Shown piece by piece: positions 27,261 through 35,910 of a stretch of DNA of 60,331 nucleotides. The notes beneath the pieces are model-generated. The model did not search any database, was not told the origin of the DNA, and worked only from the letters and a program-made list of their open reading frames with translations. Location of the stretch: contig JAGBFG010000020.1 of assembly GCA_017936565.1 (NCBI GenBank), forward strand, positions 1-60,331. Direction: 5' to 3'. The number at the start of each line of letters is the position of its first letter. Position 1 is the first letter of the stretch. The position numbers and the translations under genes were made by a program. The stretch comes from Clostridia bacterium. GTDB taxonomy: Bacteria > Bacillota > Clostridia > Oscillospirales > CAG-272.

Positions 27261-28124
27261 ATGGACAAGCATTTTACCAACGCGCAGCGCGCGGAAGTGT
27301 TAACCCAGGCTCTGCCTTATATTCAGAACTACAACGGCAAGGTTTTGGTTGTGAAATACGGCGGAAATGCGATGATAAACCCCACCTTGAAGGAACAGGT
27401 AATGGAAGATCTTGTTTTGCTGACCTTGGTTGGCGTGAAGGTGGTTTTGGTTCACGGCGGCGGCCCTGAAATCAGTGAAATGATGGAGAAATTGGGCAAG
27501 GAGCCTACGTTTGTTGACGGCTTGCGCGTCACCGACAAGGAAACGGTGGACATCGTGCAGATGGTGCTGGCGGGCAAGATAAACAAATCCCTTGTAAACC
27601 TCCTGGAAATGAAGGGGGGCAAGGCGATGGGCATTTCCGGTATGGACGGCAGGCTCATTGAGGCGAAAATGAAGGATGAAAAATTGGGGTATGTCGGCGA
27701 GATTACCAACATCAATATCGAGTGCGTTGAGGATCTTTTGCAAAAGGGATATATTCCTGTTATTTCTACGGTGGGATGCGATGAGCGCGGCAACGTTTAT
27801 AACATCAACGGTGACACCGCCGCTGCCCGTATCGCAGGCGCGCTTTCTGCTGAACGCTTGATTATGATGACAGATATTGCGGGGCTCTTGCAGAACAAGG
27901 ACGACCCCTCTACCTTAATTCCCGAAATCACCATCAGCGATGCCAAGAAGCTGATGCAGACAGGCGTCATTCAAGGCGGTATGATACCCAAAATCAAGTG
28001 CTGTATCGACGCCATTTCTCACGGCGTGAAGAACGTCGTTATTATGGACGGAACCATTCCTCACTCTATCCTGATGGAAATTCTGACGGATGAGGGCGCA
28101 GGAACGATGGTTATAGGAGATTGA
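27261..28124 (+). CDS. argB: Acetylglutamate kinase
   Basis: Phosphorylates N-acetylglutamate; commonly the arginine-feedback step. The 287 residues carry KYGGNAM near 29-35 (Gly-rich ATP loop), LVHGGGPEISEMMEKLG, the GDTAAARIAGALSAERLIMMTDIAGLL core and a GGMIPKIKCCIDAISHGVKNVVIMDG C-terminus. The N-terminal helix (about 20 residues, TNAQRAEVLTQALPYIQ) is the extension found in hexameric arginine-sensitive kinases, so feedback inhibition is likely. Start at 27261 after AGAAAGGA. Confidence 0.96.
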   Translation: MDKHFTNAQRAEVLTQALPYIQNYNGKVLVVKYGGNAMINPTLKEQVMEDLVLLTLVGVKVVLVHGGGPEISEMMEKLGKEPTFVDGLRVTDKETVDIVQMVLAGKINKSLVNLLEMKGGKAMGISGMDGRLIEAKMKDEKLGYVGEITNINIECVEDLLQKGYIPVISTVGCDERGNVYNINGDTAAARIAGALSAERLIMMTDIAGLLQNKDDPSTLIPEITISDAKKLMQTGVIQGGMIPKIKCCIDAISHGVKNVVIMDGTIPHSILMEILTDEGAGTMVIGD

Positions 28125-28186
28125 CGACAAAAGAAAAAAGGCAAGGGCTTTCCTTTGCCTGTTTTTTCCAAAAGGGGACTGTAAAA

Positions 28187-29362
28187 ATGGAGAACAATAT
28201 GGATATCAAAGCAATAGACGCAGCCTACGTGGCAGGGACCTATGCCCGTTTTCCTCTGACACTTGTCAGCGGAAAGGGCTCGCTTGTCACATCCGATGAG
28301 GGAAAGGAATATATTGATTTAGGCTCGGGTATTGGCGTGACTGCCTTTGGCATTGCCGACGAGGCGTGGACAGAGGCGGTTTCCTTGCAGCTGGGAAGGC
28401 TGCAACACACCTCAAACCTCTACTACACAGAGCCCTGCGCTTTGCTTGCCAAGCGGCTTTGCGAGAGAACGGGGATGAAAAAGGTCTTTTTCGGCAACAG
28501 CGGCGCGGAAGCAAATGAGTGCGCCATTAAGGTGGCAAGACAGTACGGCATAGAGAAAAAGGGCGAGGAATACACCACCCTTATTACCTTGAAAAACAGC
28601 TTTCACGGCAGAACGATAACCACCCTTGCCGCCACGGGACAGGACGTGTTTCACGCCAAGTTCCAGCCCTTAACACCGGGCTTTGTTCACGGTGTTGCCA
28701 ACGATTTAGACAGCATCAAGAGCTTGGTAAAGGGAAACAAGGTTTGCGGCGTTATGATAGAATGCGTGCAGGGCGAGGGGGGCGTTATCGCTCTTGACGG
28801 TGATTTTGTGCGGGGTGTTGCGCAGCTCTGCCAAGAAAACGATCTTGTTTTCATCGTAGACGAGGTGCAAACGGGCAACGGCAGAACGGGCGCCCTTTAC
28901 GCCTATATGAATTACGGCGTATGTCCTGATGTCGTTACCACGGCAAAGGGACTTGGCGGGGGACTGCCCATTGGCGCTTGCTTGATGGGGGACAGGGTCG
29001 AGAAGGTCTTGGGCTTTGGCGACCACGGCTCTACCTACGGCGGAAACCCCGTTTGTGCGGCAGGGGCGCTTTCTGTGATAGAAAGACTTGACGACGCTCT
29101 TTTGCAAGAGGTGAAGGAAAAGAGCCAATACGTATTTGATGCGCTTAGAGGCGCGAAGGGCGTTGAAGCGGTCAGCGGTCTTGGCTTGATGATTGGTATT
29201 AAAACCGAGAAAAACGCCAAGGAGCTTGTGGCGAAATGCATGGAAAAGGGCGTTTTGTGCCTGACCGCCAAGGATAAGATACGGCTTCTGCCTGCCTTGA
29301 ACATTCCGTTTGCTCTTTTGAAAAAGGCGATTGACGTCATAAAAGAGGTCTGCGCGGAATAA
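28187..29362 (+). CDS. argD: Acetylornithine aminotransferase
   Basis: PLP-dependent transfer of an amino group from glutamate to N-acetylglutamate semialdehyde. The 391 residues hold [64 protein letters not shown] and [14 protein letters not shown] with the PLP lysine. The ATG at 28187 follows AAGGGGACTG. An open frame extends upstream to within argB, but the family begins here. Confidence 0.95.
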   Translation: MENNMDIKAIDAAYVAGTYARFPLTLVSGKGSLVTSDEGKEYIDLGSGIGVTAFGIADEAWTEAVSLQLGRLQHTSNLYYTEPCALLAKRLCERTGMKKVFFGNSGAEANECAIKVARQYGIEKKGEEYTTLITLKNSFHGRTITTLAATGQDVFHAKFQPLTPGFVHGVANDLDSIKSLVKGNKVCGVMIECVQGEGGVIALDGDFVRGVAQLCQENDLVFIVDEVQTGNGRTGALYAYMNYGVCPDVVTTAKGLGGGLPIGACLMGDRVEKVLGFGDHGSTYGGNPVCAAGALSVIERLDDALLQEVKEKSQYVFDALRGAKGVEAVSGLGLMIGIKTEKNAKELVAKCMEKGVLCLTAKDKIRLLPALNIPFALLKKAIDVIKEVCAE

Positions 29363-29396
29363 GCAGCGCGGAGCAAGGAAAGGAAGAGATACAAAA

Positions 29397-30395
29397 ATGG
29401 ATTTCAAAGGAAAAGATTTTTTGAAGCTGCTTGATTTTACGGGAGAGGAAATTCTTGCCCTTATTGACCTTGCGGCAGATTTGAAGGCGAAAAAGAAGGC
29501 GGGCGTTGCGCATCGCTATTGCGAGGGAAAAAACGTTGCCTTGATTTTTGAAAAAACCAGCACCCGAACCCGTTGCGCCTTTGAGGTGGCGGCGAGAGAT
29601 TTGGGTATGGGGGCGACCTATCTTGACCCCTCGGGCTCTCAGATAGGCAAAAAGGAAAGCATTGCCGATACCGCGCGGGTGCTTTCTTCTATGTTTGACG
29701 GCATTGAATACCGCGGCTTTGGGCAATCCATTGTAGAGGAGCTGGCAGAGTACGCCTCTGTTCCCGTTTGGAATGGGCTGACGGACGAATTTCATCCCAC
29801 CCAGATTTTAGCCGATATGCTCACTATCAGAGAGCAGTTCGGGTATTTGAAGGGCATTCGGTTTGTATATATGGGAGACGCGCGCTTTAATATGGGTAAT
29901 TCCCTGATGGTTGGCTGTGCAAAGTTAGGTTTACATTTTACCGCTTGCTGTCCCGAGGCGTATTTCCCTGATAAAGCCTTGGTTGACACCTGCTTGGAAA
30001 TTGCCAAGCAGAGCGGCGCTACTCTGACCTTTGAAGCATCCCCCGAAAAAGCGGTGCGGGATGCAGACGTTATTTACACGGACATCTGGGTTTCTATGGG
30101 TGAGCCTGTTTCTATTTGGGAGAAGAGAATAGAGGAGCTATCTCCCTATCAGGTCAACACCGCACTGATGAATATGACGGGGAAGGATTCCACCGTCTTT
30201 ATGCACTGTCTGCCTGCTTACCATGACCTTTGCACCCAAGTGGGCAAGGAGATGGGCGAGAAGTTTGGCAGAGACAGTATGGAAGTGACAAACGAGGTGT
30301 TTGAAAGCCCCGCTTCCATTGTATTCAAGGAAGCGGAAAACAGAATGCACACCATCAAAGCGGTGATGGCGGCAACCCTTGGCGGCGTAAAATAA
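29397..30395 (+). CDS. argF: Ornithine carbamoyltransferase
   Basis: Makes citrulline from ornithine and carbamoyl phosphate. The 332 residues show [14 protein letters not shown] (carbamoyl phosphate loop), [43 protein letters not shown] and [10 protein letters not shown] (catalytic Cys). It is the last arginine enzyme gene of the operon. Its carbamoyl phosphate would need carAB; only an interrupted carB is in the window. Confidence 0.96.
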   Translation: MDFKGKDFLKLLDFTGEEILALIDLAADLKAKKKAGVAHRYCEGKNVALIFEKTSTRTRCAFEVAARDLGMGATYLDPSGSQIGKKESIADTARVLSSMFDGIEYRGFGQSIVEELAEYASVPVWNGLTDEFHPTQILADMLTIREQFGYLKGIRFVYMGDARFNMGNSLMVGCAKLGLHFTACCPEAYFPDKALVDTCLEIAKQSGATLTFEASPEKAVRDADVIYTDIWVSMGEPVSIWEKRIEELSPYQVNTALMNMTGKDSTVFMHCLPAYHDLCTQVGKEMGEKFGRDSMEVTNEVFESPASIVFKEAENRMHTIKAVMAATLGGVK

Positions 30396-30438
30396 GGCTT
30401 TGTCGCCAAAAATACATTGACATTGAAGAAGGAGCGTT

Positions 30439-31110
30439 ATGGATCAAAAAGCGGCTTTTGCGGAAGAAACAGAGAAAAAAACAGAGGAAAGAAACAGATA
30501 TCTTTTTGCCTTGATTTTCGTTGGCGGCTTTTTCGGCGCCTTTACCTTTTGCTTGCGCGGCGGCGTTTTCTGTAACGCGCAAACGGGCAATCTTCTTTTG
30601 GCAAGCGTTTACTTGGCTATGGGAAACATTTCCGCCTTTTTCTCTTACTTTATTTCGCTTGTCGCCTTCTTTGTCGGCGTGATGGTTGCCACCTTTCTTT
30701 CCGCCGCGTTAAAGACAAAAACGCTTCTCTGGCATACGGTGCTATTGGCGCTTGAAATGTTGGCGGTTTTAGCGTTGGGCTTTATTCCCGATAGCGCTTC
30801 CTTCCGCATCACGCAAATTGCCGTCAACGTTATCACCGCGATGCAGTTTACCACCTTCCGTCAGGTGAACGGAGAGGCGATGGCAAGCACCTTCTGTACC
30901 AATCATTTGCGCCAGACGGCAGAGGCTTTGACCCTGTGGCTTTCCCGCCGCACCCCAAAAAACAGCGCTTTGTGTTTTTACAGCATCTGGCAATGGTGCT
31001 ACTCTTTGCGCTTGGCGCGGCTTGCTCGTATCTGTTGGGGCGGCTGTTCGGCGGGCATTCCATTTGGTTTTCCCTTGTTCCTTTGGGGTATGTTTTTTCG
31101 TCCCTCTTGA
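30439..31110 (+). pseudogene. DUF1275 (YoaK-like) membrane protein, N-terminal part, frameshifted
   Basis: The family is a six-helix membrane protein of unknown function. The first 173 codons match it: FVGGFFGAFTFCLRGGVFCNAQTGNLLLASV, AMQFTTFRQVNGEAMASTFCTNHLRQTAEAL. After the codons CCA AAA AAC near 30954-30963 the frame degenerates into a Trp/Arg/Cys-rich tail that does not fit, while the expected transmembrane C-terminus continues in the -1 frame to 31163. The break falls exactly on the heptamer A AAA AAC read in the zero frame, a known -1 slippery sequence. Explanations are programmed or transcriptional slippage, a real one-base deletion, or a sequence error in a run of A. It follows argF by 43 bp with a good GGAG. 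Confidence 0.75.
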
Positions 31111-31163
31111 TACAGCGAAAAAAGGCAAAGAAGCAAGCGGCAAAGCAAAGTAAAATTCAATAA
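30957..31163 (+). pseudogene. DUF1275 membrane protein, C-terminal part (-1 frame)
   Basis: Continues the preceding gene after a -1 shift at AAAAAAC: KKQRFVFLQHLAMVLLFALG, then a last helix WFSLVPLGYVFSSLLI and a Lys-rich tail. It gives the final two membrane helices expected in the family and brings the joined protein to about 241 residues, a normal DUF1275 length. It has no ribosome binding site of its own; the first ATG in frame (30936) lies inside the upstream part. Terminated at 31165-31212. Confidence 0.7.
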
Positions 31164-31164
31164 A

Positions 31165-31212
31165 AAAAGAGCAAGAAAAGGCTTTTGTCCTTCATTCTTG
31201 CTCTTTTATCTT
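31165..31212 (+). terminator. Terminator of the arginine operon
   Basis: Perfect 13-bp arms AAAAGAGCAAGAA/TTCTTGCTCTTTT, then ATCTTTTTC. Confidence 0.9.
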
Positions 31213-31320
31213 TTTCTCGGGCTTTTCGGTGTCGTCAAATCTGACATCCCCAAGAATAGCCCCAAGGGGATAGGCAGATTTAGGCGAGAAGCGCCGTTCT
31301 CCGCCCCGAAGGCGTAATTT
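31192..31320 (-). other. Open 42-codon fragment without start, decayed gene end or repeat-borne sequence
   Basis: The minus strand is open from 31320 to a TGA at 31192-31194 and reads LRLRGGERRFSPKSAY, then PLGAILGDVRFDDTEKPEK and a short basic end, directly after a TAA. There is no ATG, GTG or TTG start. The stretch GDVRFDDTEKPEK is encoded by the 39-bp repeat and recurs after pyrI. It may be the relic of a gene tail or coding-like chance. It overlaps the arginine operon terminator. Confidence 0.35.
31213..31251. repeat. 39-bp direct repeat, copy 1
   Basis: Identical to 31456-31494. The copies lie 243 bp apart and flank a 204-bp segment that contains the pyr operon terminator. The region 31164-31497 holds no complete gene. 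Confidence 0.95.
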
Positions 31321-31404
31321 TTATACGGCGAGAGGAAGGAAACGGCGGTAGAAAAGCTCGATTATAATTAAATGGAGATTTTCGTAGAAAATTGTCCTTA
31401 AAAA

Positions 31405-31433
31405 CAGAAAAAGCCTCCCTTTTGAAGAGGCTC
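31405..31433 (-). terminator. Terminator of the pyrimidine operon
   Basis: On the minus strand GAGCCTC/GAGGCT with a loop of about 9-11 bases, followed by TTTTTCTGTTTTT. It lies about 65 bp after the pyrI stop, beyond repeat copy 2. Confidence 0.85.
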
Positions 31434-31455
31434 ATCTTGGATAAACAAATATTAC

Positions 31456-31494
31456 TTTCTCGGGCTTTTCGGTGTCGTCAAATCTGACATCCCC
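31456..31494. repeat. 39-bp direct repeat, copy 2, just after pyrI
   Basis: Begins three bases after the pyrI TAA on the minus strand. Read in the pyrI frame it gives GDVRFDDTEKPEK, then VIFVYPR and a TGA. Confidence 0.95.
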
Positions 31495-31497
31495 TAC

Positions 31498-31914
31498 TTA
31501 ACTCCATTGTGCGTCACAATAGACACAGCGATAAACGGCGTTTTTTTCACCTGTCAGGTGGAAGCGGTGATGGATGCCCTGCTCGGTTGAGGTGATACAG
31601 CGGGGGTTTTTGCACCGTAAAAAATCCGTGACCTCTTTTGGCAGGGAAACGTGACGCTTCTCGCGAACCTTTCCGTCCTCTACCAAAACGATGGTGATAG
31701 AGGGGCTGATGACGCCTAAAATTTCAAGAGGAAGGGAGAGGGCGCCATCAATCTTGATGATGTCCTTCTTTCCCATTTTTTCGCTGGAAACATTGGTGAG
31801 AATCGCAACGGGGCAGGATACCTTATCCAAGGAAAGCAAATGGTAGATTTCCAGTGCCCGTCCCGCTTCGATATGGTCAAGCACAATGCCGTTTTTGATT
31901 GCATCAACTCGCAT
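31498..31914 (-). CDS. pyrI: Aspartate carbamoyltransferase regulatory chain
   Basis: Binds nucleotides and zinc and makes the PyrB catalytic trimers allosteric. The 138 residues begin VDAIKNGIVLDHIEAGRAL (nucleotide site), with GKKDIIKIDG, and end in a zinc domain with CKNPRC and CVYC. Its ATG overlaps the pyrB TGA by one base. Last gene of the UMP operon. The frame stays open for 21 codons past the TAA, into the 39-bp repeat. Confidence 0.95.
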   Translation of the reverse strand: MRVDAIKNGIVLDHIEAGRALEIYHLLSLDKVSCPVAILTNVSSEKMGKKDIIKIDGALSLPLEILGVISPSITIVLVEDGKVREKRHVSLPKEVTDFLRCKNPRCITSTEQGIHHRFHLTGEKNAVYRCVYCDAQWS

Positions 31915-32828
31915 CAGTCAACCTCCAATAATTTCAAAATCAACGCCATACGGATGAATTTTCCGTTTTTGGCTTGGCGGAAATAGGCGGCGCGGGGGTC
32001 TTTGTCCACCTCGGTGGAAATTTCATTGACACGGGGCAGAGGATGCAGGACTATCATATCCTTCTTTGCCTTTTCCATTTTTTCGGGGGTGAGGATATAG
32101 CTGTCACGCAGGCGCAGATAGTCTTCCTCGTTGAAGAAGCGCTCTCTTTGCACTCTTGTCATATACAGCACGTCAAGCTCGGGCATTGCCTCGTCAAGAG
32201 AGGTGGTTTGTTTATACGGAATGCCCTTTTCCTTGATATAGGTGTTTTTCACGTAGCTTGGCACCTTTAATTCCTCGGGAGAAATCAATACGAAGCGAAT
32301 GCCTGTATAGCGCGACAGCGCGGCTATCAAGGAATGGACGGTTCTGCCGAATTTCAGGTCTCCGCAGAGCCCCACCGTCAAATTCTCAAAGGAGCCCTTT
32401 TCCAGATGGATGGTGAAAAGGTCGGTTAAGGTTTGGGTGGGATGAAAATGACCGCCGTCCCCCGCGTTGATAATGGGAACGTCACTCTTCGATGCCGCCA
32501 CCAAGGGCGCGCCCTCTTTAGGGTGGCGCATCGCGATAATATCGGCGTAGCCGCTGACAATGGCGGCTGTATCTGCCACGCTCTCGCCCTTGGCGGCGGA
32601 GCTTGAGGAAGCCTCCGAAAAGCCAAGAACCTGTCCGCCAAGCTCCATCATTGCCGCCTCAAAGGAAAGGCGGGTGCGGGTGGATGGCTCAAAAAAGAGG
32701 GTAGCAAGCTTTTTATAACGGCATTTTTCACGGTATTTTTCAGGATGCGCGACGATGTCGGTGGCTGTGGCAATCAGCTCGTCGATTTCCGCCGCGGAAA
32801 AATCCATAATATCAATTAAGTGCCGCAT
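31914..32828 (-). CDS. pyrB: Aspartate carbamoyltransferase catalytic chain
   Basis: Condenses carbamoyl phosphate and aspartate. The 304 residues contain [19 protein letters not shown] (carbamoyl phosphate loop), [33 protein letters not shown] and [11 protein letters not shown]. Paired with pyrI, so a regulated B2R3-type holoenzyme is expected. The ribosome binding site GGGAGAG lies inside the end of pyrE. Confidence 0.96.
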   Translation of the reverse strand: MRHLIDIMDFSAAEIDELIATATDIVAHPEKYREKCRYKKLATLFFEPSTRTRLSFEAAMMELGGQVLGFSEASSSSAAKGESVADTAAIVSGYADIIAMRHPKEGAPLVAASKSDVPIINAGDGGHFHPTQTLTDLFTIHLEKGSFENLTVGLCGDLKFGRTVHSLIAALSRYTGIRFVLISPEELKVPSYVKNTYIKEKGIPYKQTTSLDEAMPELDVLYMTRVQRERFFNEEDYLRLRDSYILTPEKMEKAKKDMIVLHPLPRVNEISTEVDKDPRAAYFRQAKNGKFIRMALILKLLEVD

Positions 32829-33479
32829 TTACGCATTCTCTCCCTTAATCCAGCTTTCGTCGGATGGGTTGTTGCGGAAGGCGATAAGGCGCGCCACATC
32901 CTCGGCTTCAATATAATTTTCTTCTGCGGCGATTTGGGCAATGACGTCGAAATTGGTCAGGCTGACGTTTTTCACGTTGGCTTCTTCTAAGCGAACAATG
33001 CCCTTTTTCATACCGTAGGTGAAAATGCTGACGATGCCAAGAACCTCGGCACCCGCTTCACGCAGAACGTTTACCACCTCAATGACGCTGCCGCCTGTGG
33101 AAATCAAATCCTCTACAACGACGACCTTCTGTCCTTTTTCAAGACGGCCCTCAATCTGATTGCCTCTGCCATGGTCCTTAGCGCCCGAGCGGACGTAACC
33201 CATAGGCAGTCCTAAAATGTGGGCGGTGATAGCGGCGTGCGCGATGCCGGCGGTTGAGGTTCCCATTAAGACCTCGACCTCGGGGTATTCCTTTTTGATG
33301 GTTTCCGCTAAGGCGTTTTCTACGTCGTTTCTGACAGCGGGAGCGGTCAGGGTCAGGCGGTTGTCACAATAAACAGGGCTTTTAATGCCGCTTGCCCAGG
33401 TGAAGGGCTGGTTGGGGCGGAAAAAGACTGCCTTTATGGAAAGCAAATCCTTCGCGATGGTTTTTTCAATGTTGGTCAT
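32829..33479 (-). CDS. pyrE: Orotate phosphoribosyltransferase
   Basis: Makes OMP from orotate and PRPP. The 216 residues include FTWASGIKSPVYCDNR, GTSTAGIAHAAI, GYVRSGAKDHGRGNQIEG with the catalytic lysine and loop, and the PRPP motif VVVVEDLISTGGSVIE. The ATG at 33479 follows AGGAGAACG; an earlier in-frame start lacks a site. Confidence 0.96.
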   Translation of the reverse strand: MTNIEKTIAKDLLSIKAVFFRPNQPFTWASGIKSPVYCDNRLTLTAPAVRNDVENALAETIKKEYPEVEVLMGTSTAGIAHAAITAHILGLPMGYVRSGAKDHGRGNQIEGRLEKGQKVVVVEDLISTGGSVIEVVNVLREAGAEVLGIVSIFTYGMKKGIVRLEEANVKNVSLTNFDVIAQIAAEENYIEAEDVARLIAFRNNPSDESWIKGENA

Positions 33480-33514
33480 TTTTACGTTCTCCTGTTCGTT
33501 GAATTTATAAGGAA

Positions 33515-33548
33515 GCCCCAAGCGCTATACGGGATAGACCCTTGGGGC
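33515..33548 (-). other. Hairpin between pyrF and pyrE
   Basis: Perfect 8-bp arms GCCCCAAG/CTTGGGGC with an 18-base loop in the 81-bp gap. No U-tract follows on the minus strand, so it is more likely an RNA stability or processing element than a terminator. Confidence 0.5.
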
Positions 33549-33560
33549 GCCGCTTTCATT

Positions 33561-34259
33561 TTAGCCTACGAATTCTGAAACAGCGCGGCGGTATGCGGCA
33601 ACGGGGTCCTCGGCGGCGGTGATGGGTCTGCCTACTACGATATAGTCAGAGCCTATTTCCTTCGCCTTGGCAGGCGTGGTGATGCGCACCTGATCGCCCA
33701 CGTCCCCACCCGCAAAGCGAACACCGGGGGTGACGGTCAAAAATTCCTTGCCGCAGGTGTCGTGCACCTTCTTTGCTTCCAAGGGAGAGCAAACAACGCC
33801 GTCAAGCCCTGCTTGCTTTGCGTTTTCCGCATAGTGCATAACGACCTTATCAAGAGGCTCGTGAATGAGAAGGTCCTTTTCCATTCTCTCCTGGTCGGTA
33901 GAGGTTAACTGGGTGACCGCGATTAAAAGAGGACGGGTGCCATCGGCGCGCGTCAAGCCCTCGATAGCCGCTTCCATCATAGAAACGGTTCCCGCAGCGT
34001 GCAGGTTGCACATATCCACGTCCAAGGAAGACAGTACACGCATAGCGCTCTTGACGGTGTTGGGAATGTCGTGAAGCTTTAAGTCCAAAAAGATTTTGTG
34101 ACCTCTTTTTTTGATTTCTCTGACGATGTCAGGACCTGCTCCGTAAAACAGCTCCATACCGATTTTAACATAGGGCTTTTCTTCCTTGAACAAATCCAAG
34201 AACTCAAAAACCCTTTCCTTGCTGGGGAAATCACAAGCAATAATGACGTCCTTACCCAT
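33561..34259 (-). CDS. pyrF: Orotidine 5'-phosphate decarboxylase
   Basis: Decarboxylates OMP to UMP. The 232 residues are of the compact group: [30 protein letters not shown], then the catalytic [19 protein letters not shown] (the Asp-Lys-Asp array), [15 protein letters not shown], and [15 protein letters not shown] with the phosphate-binding YIVVGRPI. It overlaps pyrD by 8 bases. Confidence 0.96.
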   Translation of the reverse strand: MGKDVIIACDFPSKERVFEFLDLFKEEKPYVKIGMELFYGAGPDIVREIKKRGHKIFLDLKLHDIPNTVKSAMRVLSSLDVDMCNLHAAGTVSMMEAAIEGLTRADGTRPLLIAVTQLTSTDQERMEKDLLIHEPLDKVVMHYAENAKQAGLDGVVCSPLEAKKVHDTCGKEFLTVTPGVRFAGGDVGDQVRITTPAKAKEIGSDYIVVGRPITAAEDPVAAYRRAVSEFVG

Positions 34260-35166
34260 GTGCGCCTCCTATGATATCTTCTAAATTTTGTATACCGTAT
34301 TTTTCCATAACAGCGGGCAAAGCCGCAACGATATCTCGCGAGGCATAGGGGTTTACAAGATTTGCCGCCCCTACCTCTACGGCTCTTGCGCCTGCTAACA
34401 TCATTTCAATTACCTGCTCGGCGGAAGAAACACCGCCCATACCGATAAGCGGAATGGAAACTGCCTCATACACCTGATACACCGCCCGCAGCGCCACAGG
34501 GAAAATAGCGTCTCCCGAAAAGCCGCCGATTTTGTTGGCAATGACGGGCTTTCTACGACGCAGGTCGATGCGCATACCGAGAAGGGTATTTATCAGGGTC
34601 AGCCCGTCTGCCCCTGCCGCTTCGCAAGCCTTGGCAATCTCGGCAATATCCGTAACGTTAGGGGAGAGCTTGATGTAAACGGGCTTTTTGGAAACCGCCT
34701 TGACACGTCTTGTGATTTCGGCGGCGCTTTCGGGAGAGCTGCCAAAGTTCACCCCGCCCGCGTGGACGTTGGGGCAGCTGATATTGACTTCAAGAAGCCC
34801 AACCTGCTCCTCTTCGGACAGGCGTTCCGCCACATAGGCATATTCATCGGGAGAAAAGCCGCAAACGTTGGCAATGACAGGCTTTGAAAAGCAAGTCTTT
34901 AATTTGGGCAATTCCTCGGAAATGACCTTGTCAACGCCAGGGTTTTGCAAGCCGACGCTGTTGATCATACCCGCGGTGCATTCCGCGATACGGGGAGTAG
35001 GGTTGCCAAAGCGCGCCTCGCGCGTTGTACCCTTAAAGGAAAAGCTACCCAAGCAGTTGATGTCGTAAAGCTCGGCAAACTCATAGCCGTAGCCAAAGGT
35101 GCCGCTGGCGGGAATGATGGGGTTGTCAAGCACTAAATTTCCCAGAGAAACAGAGGTTTTTACCAT
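34252..35166 (-). CDS. pyrD: Dihydroorotate dehydrogenase class 1B, catalytic subunit
   Basis: FMN enzyme oxidising dihydroorotate to orotate. The 304 residues contain [43 protein letters not shown] with the catalytic cysteine of class 1, KLSPNVTDI, and [23 protein letters not shown] at the FMN phosphate. The adjacent pyrK makes it an NAD-dependent class 1B heterotetramer. The ATG at 35166 overlaps the pyrK end by 7 bases. Confidence 0.96.
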   Translation of the reverse strand: MVKTSVSLGNLVLDNPIIPASGTFGYGYEFAELYDINCLGSFSFKGTTREARFGNPTPRIAECTAGMINSVGLQNPGVDKVISEELPKLKTCFSKPVIANVCGFSPDEYAYVAERLSEEEQVGLLEVNISCPNVHAGGVNFGSSPESAAEITRRVKAVSKKPVYIKLSPNVTDIAEIAKACEAAGADGLTLINTLLGMRIDLRRRKPVIANKIGGFSGDAIFPVALRAVYQVYEAVSIPLIGMGGVSSAEQVIEMMLAGARAVEVGAANLVNPYASRDIVAALPAVMEKYGIQNLEDIIGGAHG

Positions 35167-35888
35167 AATATTTCTCCTTTCTTCATCACAGGACCTTCCT
35201 TGCAGATGCGCTTGTTGCCCGTCAGCGTTTTGCAGGAGCAGCCCATACACGCGCCAAAGCCGCAGCCCATTCTTTCCTCAAAGCTGAGCTGACCCTCCGT
35301 CGTCGTGGCGGCGCAAACCGCGCGCAGCATAGGCTCAGGGCCGCAGGTGTAAAAATAGGTGTAGCGCTCGGGAAGCGCATTTGTGACAAAGCCGCGAACG
35401 CCTTGGCTTCCGTCTACCGTAGTGACGGTGACAGACACACCCAGCGCCTCAAACTCCTCTTTGTAGAAAACCTCATCCTTGGTGTTGAAGCCAAGCACAA
35501 CGGAAGGCTTCTTGCCCTCCTTTATCAGCTCCTTGCAAAGAAGATATAAGGGCGGCACACCCACGCCCCCGCCCAAAAGCAGAGGGGCATCTCCCGAGAG
35601 AGAGGTGTCGTAGCCGTTGCCAAGCCCTGTCAGAATATCCAGACGCGTTCCCTTTTCGTAGGCGGACATCTTTTCGGTGCCGCCTCCTACAACCTTGTAA
35701 ACAATAGTTAACACCCCGTCCGTTCTGTCGCAAACGGAGATAGGACGGCGCAAGAAGGCGCCGTCAAGCTTGATATTGACGAACTGTCCTGCTGCCGTGA
35801 TGGCAGAGGTGTCACCAAGGAGCATCATTTTGTAGACGTCCTTGGCAATTTTTTTGTTTTCGTCAACGGTGAAAAAAGACTGCTGCAT
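35160..35888 (-). CDS. pyrK: Dihydroorotate dehydrogenase class 1B, electron transfer subunit
   Basis: Passes electrons from the PyrD FMN through a 2Fe-2S cluster and FAD to NAD. The 242 residues have the FAD-binding RRPISVCD and VGGGTEKMSAYEKGTRLDILTGLGNGY, NAD-domain LLLGGGVGVPPLYLL, and the cluster ligands CGFGACMGCSCK with a fourth Cys in RICKEGPV. Start at 35888 after AAAGGAAC. Confidence 0.96.
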   Translation of the reverse strand: MQQSFFTVDENKKIAKDVYKMMLLGDTSAITAAGQFVNIKLDGAFLRRPISVCDRTDGVLTIVYKVVGGGTEKMSAYEKGTRLDILTGLGNGYDTSLSGDAPLLLGGGVGVPPLYLLCKELIKEGKKPSVVLGFNTKDEVFYKEEFEALGVSVTVTTVDGSQGVRGFVTNALPERYTYFYTCGPEPMLRAVCAATTTEGQLSFEERMGCGFGACMGCSCKTLTGNKRICKEGPVMKKGEILW

Positions 35889-35910
35889 AGTTGTTCCTTT
35901 ACGGTTTTTA

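Noticed and set aside
30439-31163. Insertion sequence using the A-AAA-AAC frameshift, as in IS1 or IS3 elements
   Set aside because: The product is a hydrophobic DUF1275 protein, with no transposase motif and no terminal inverted repeats.
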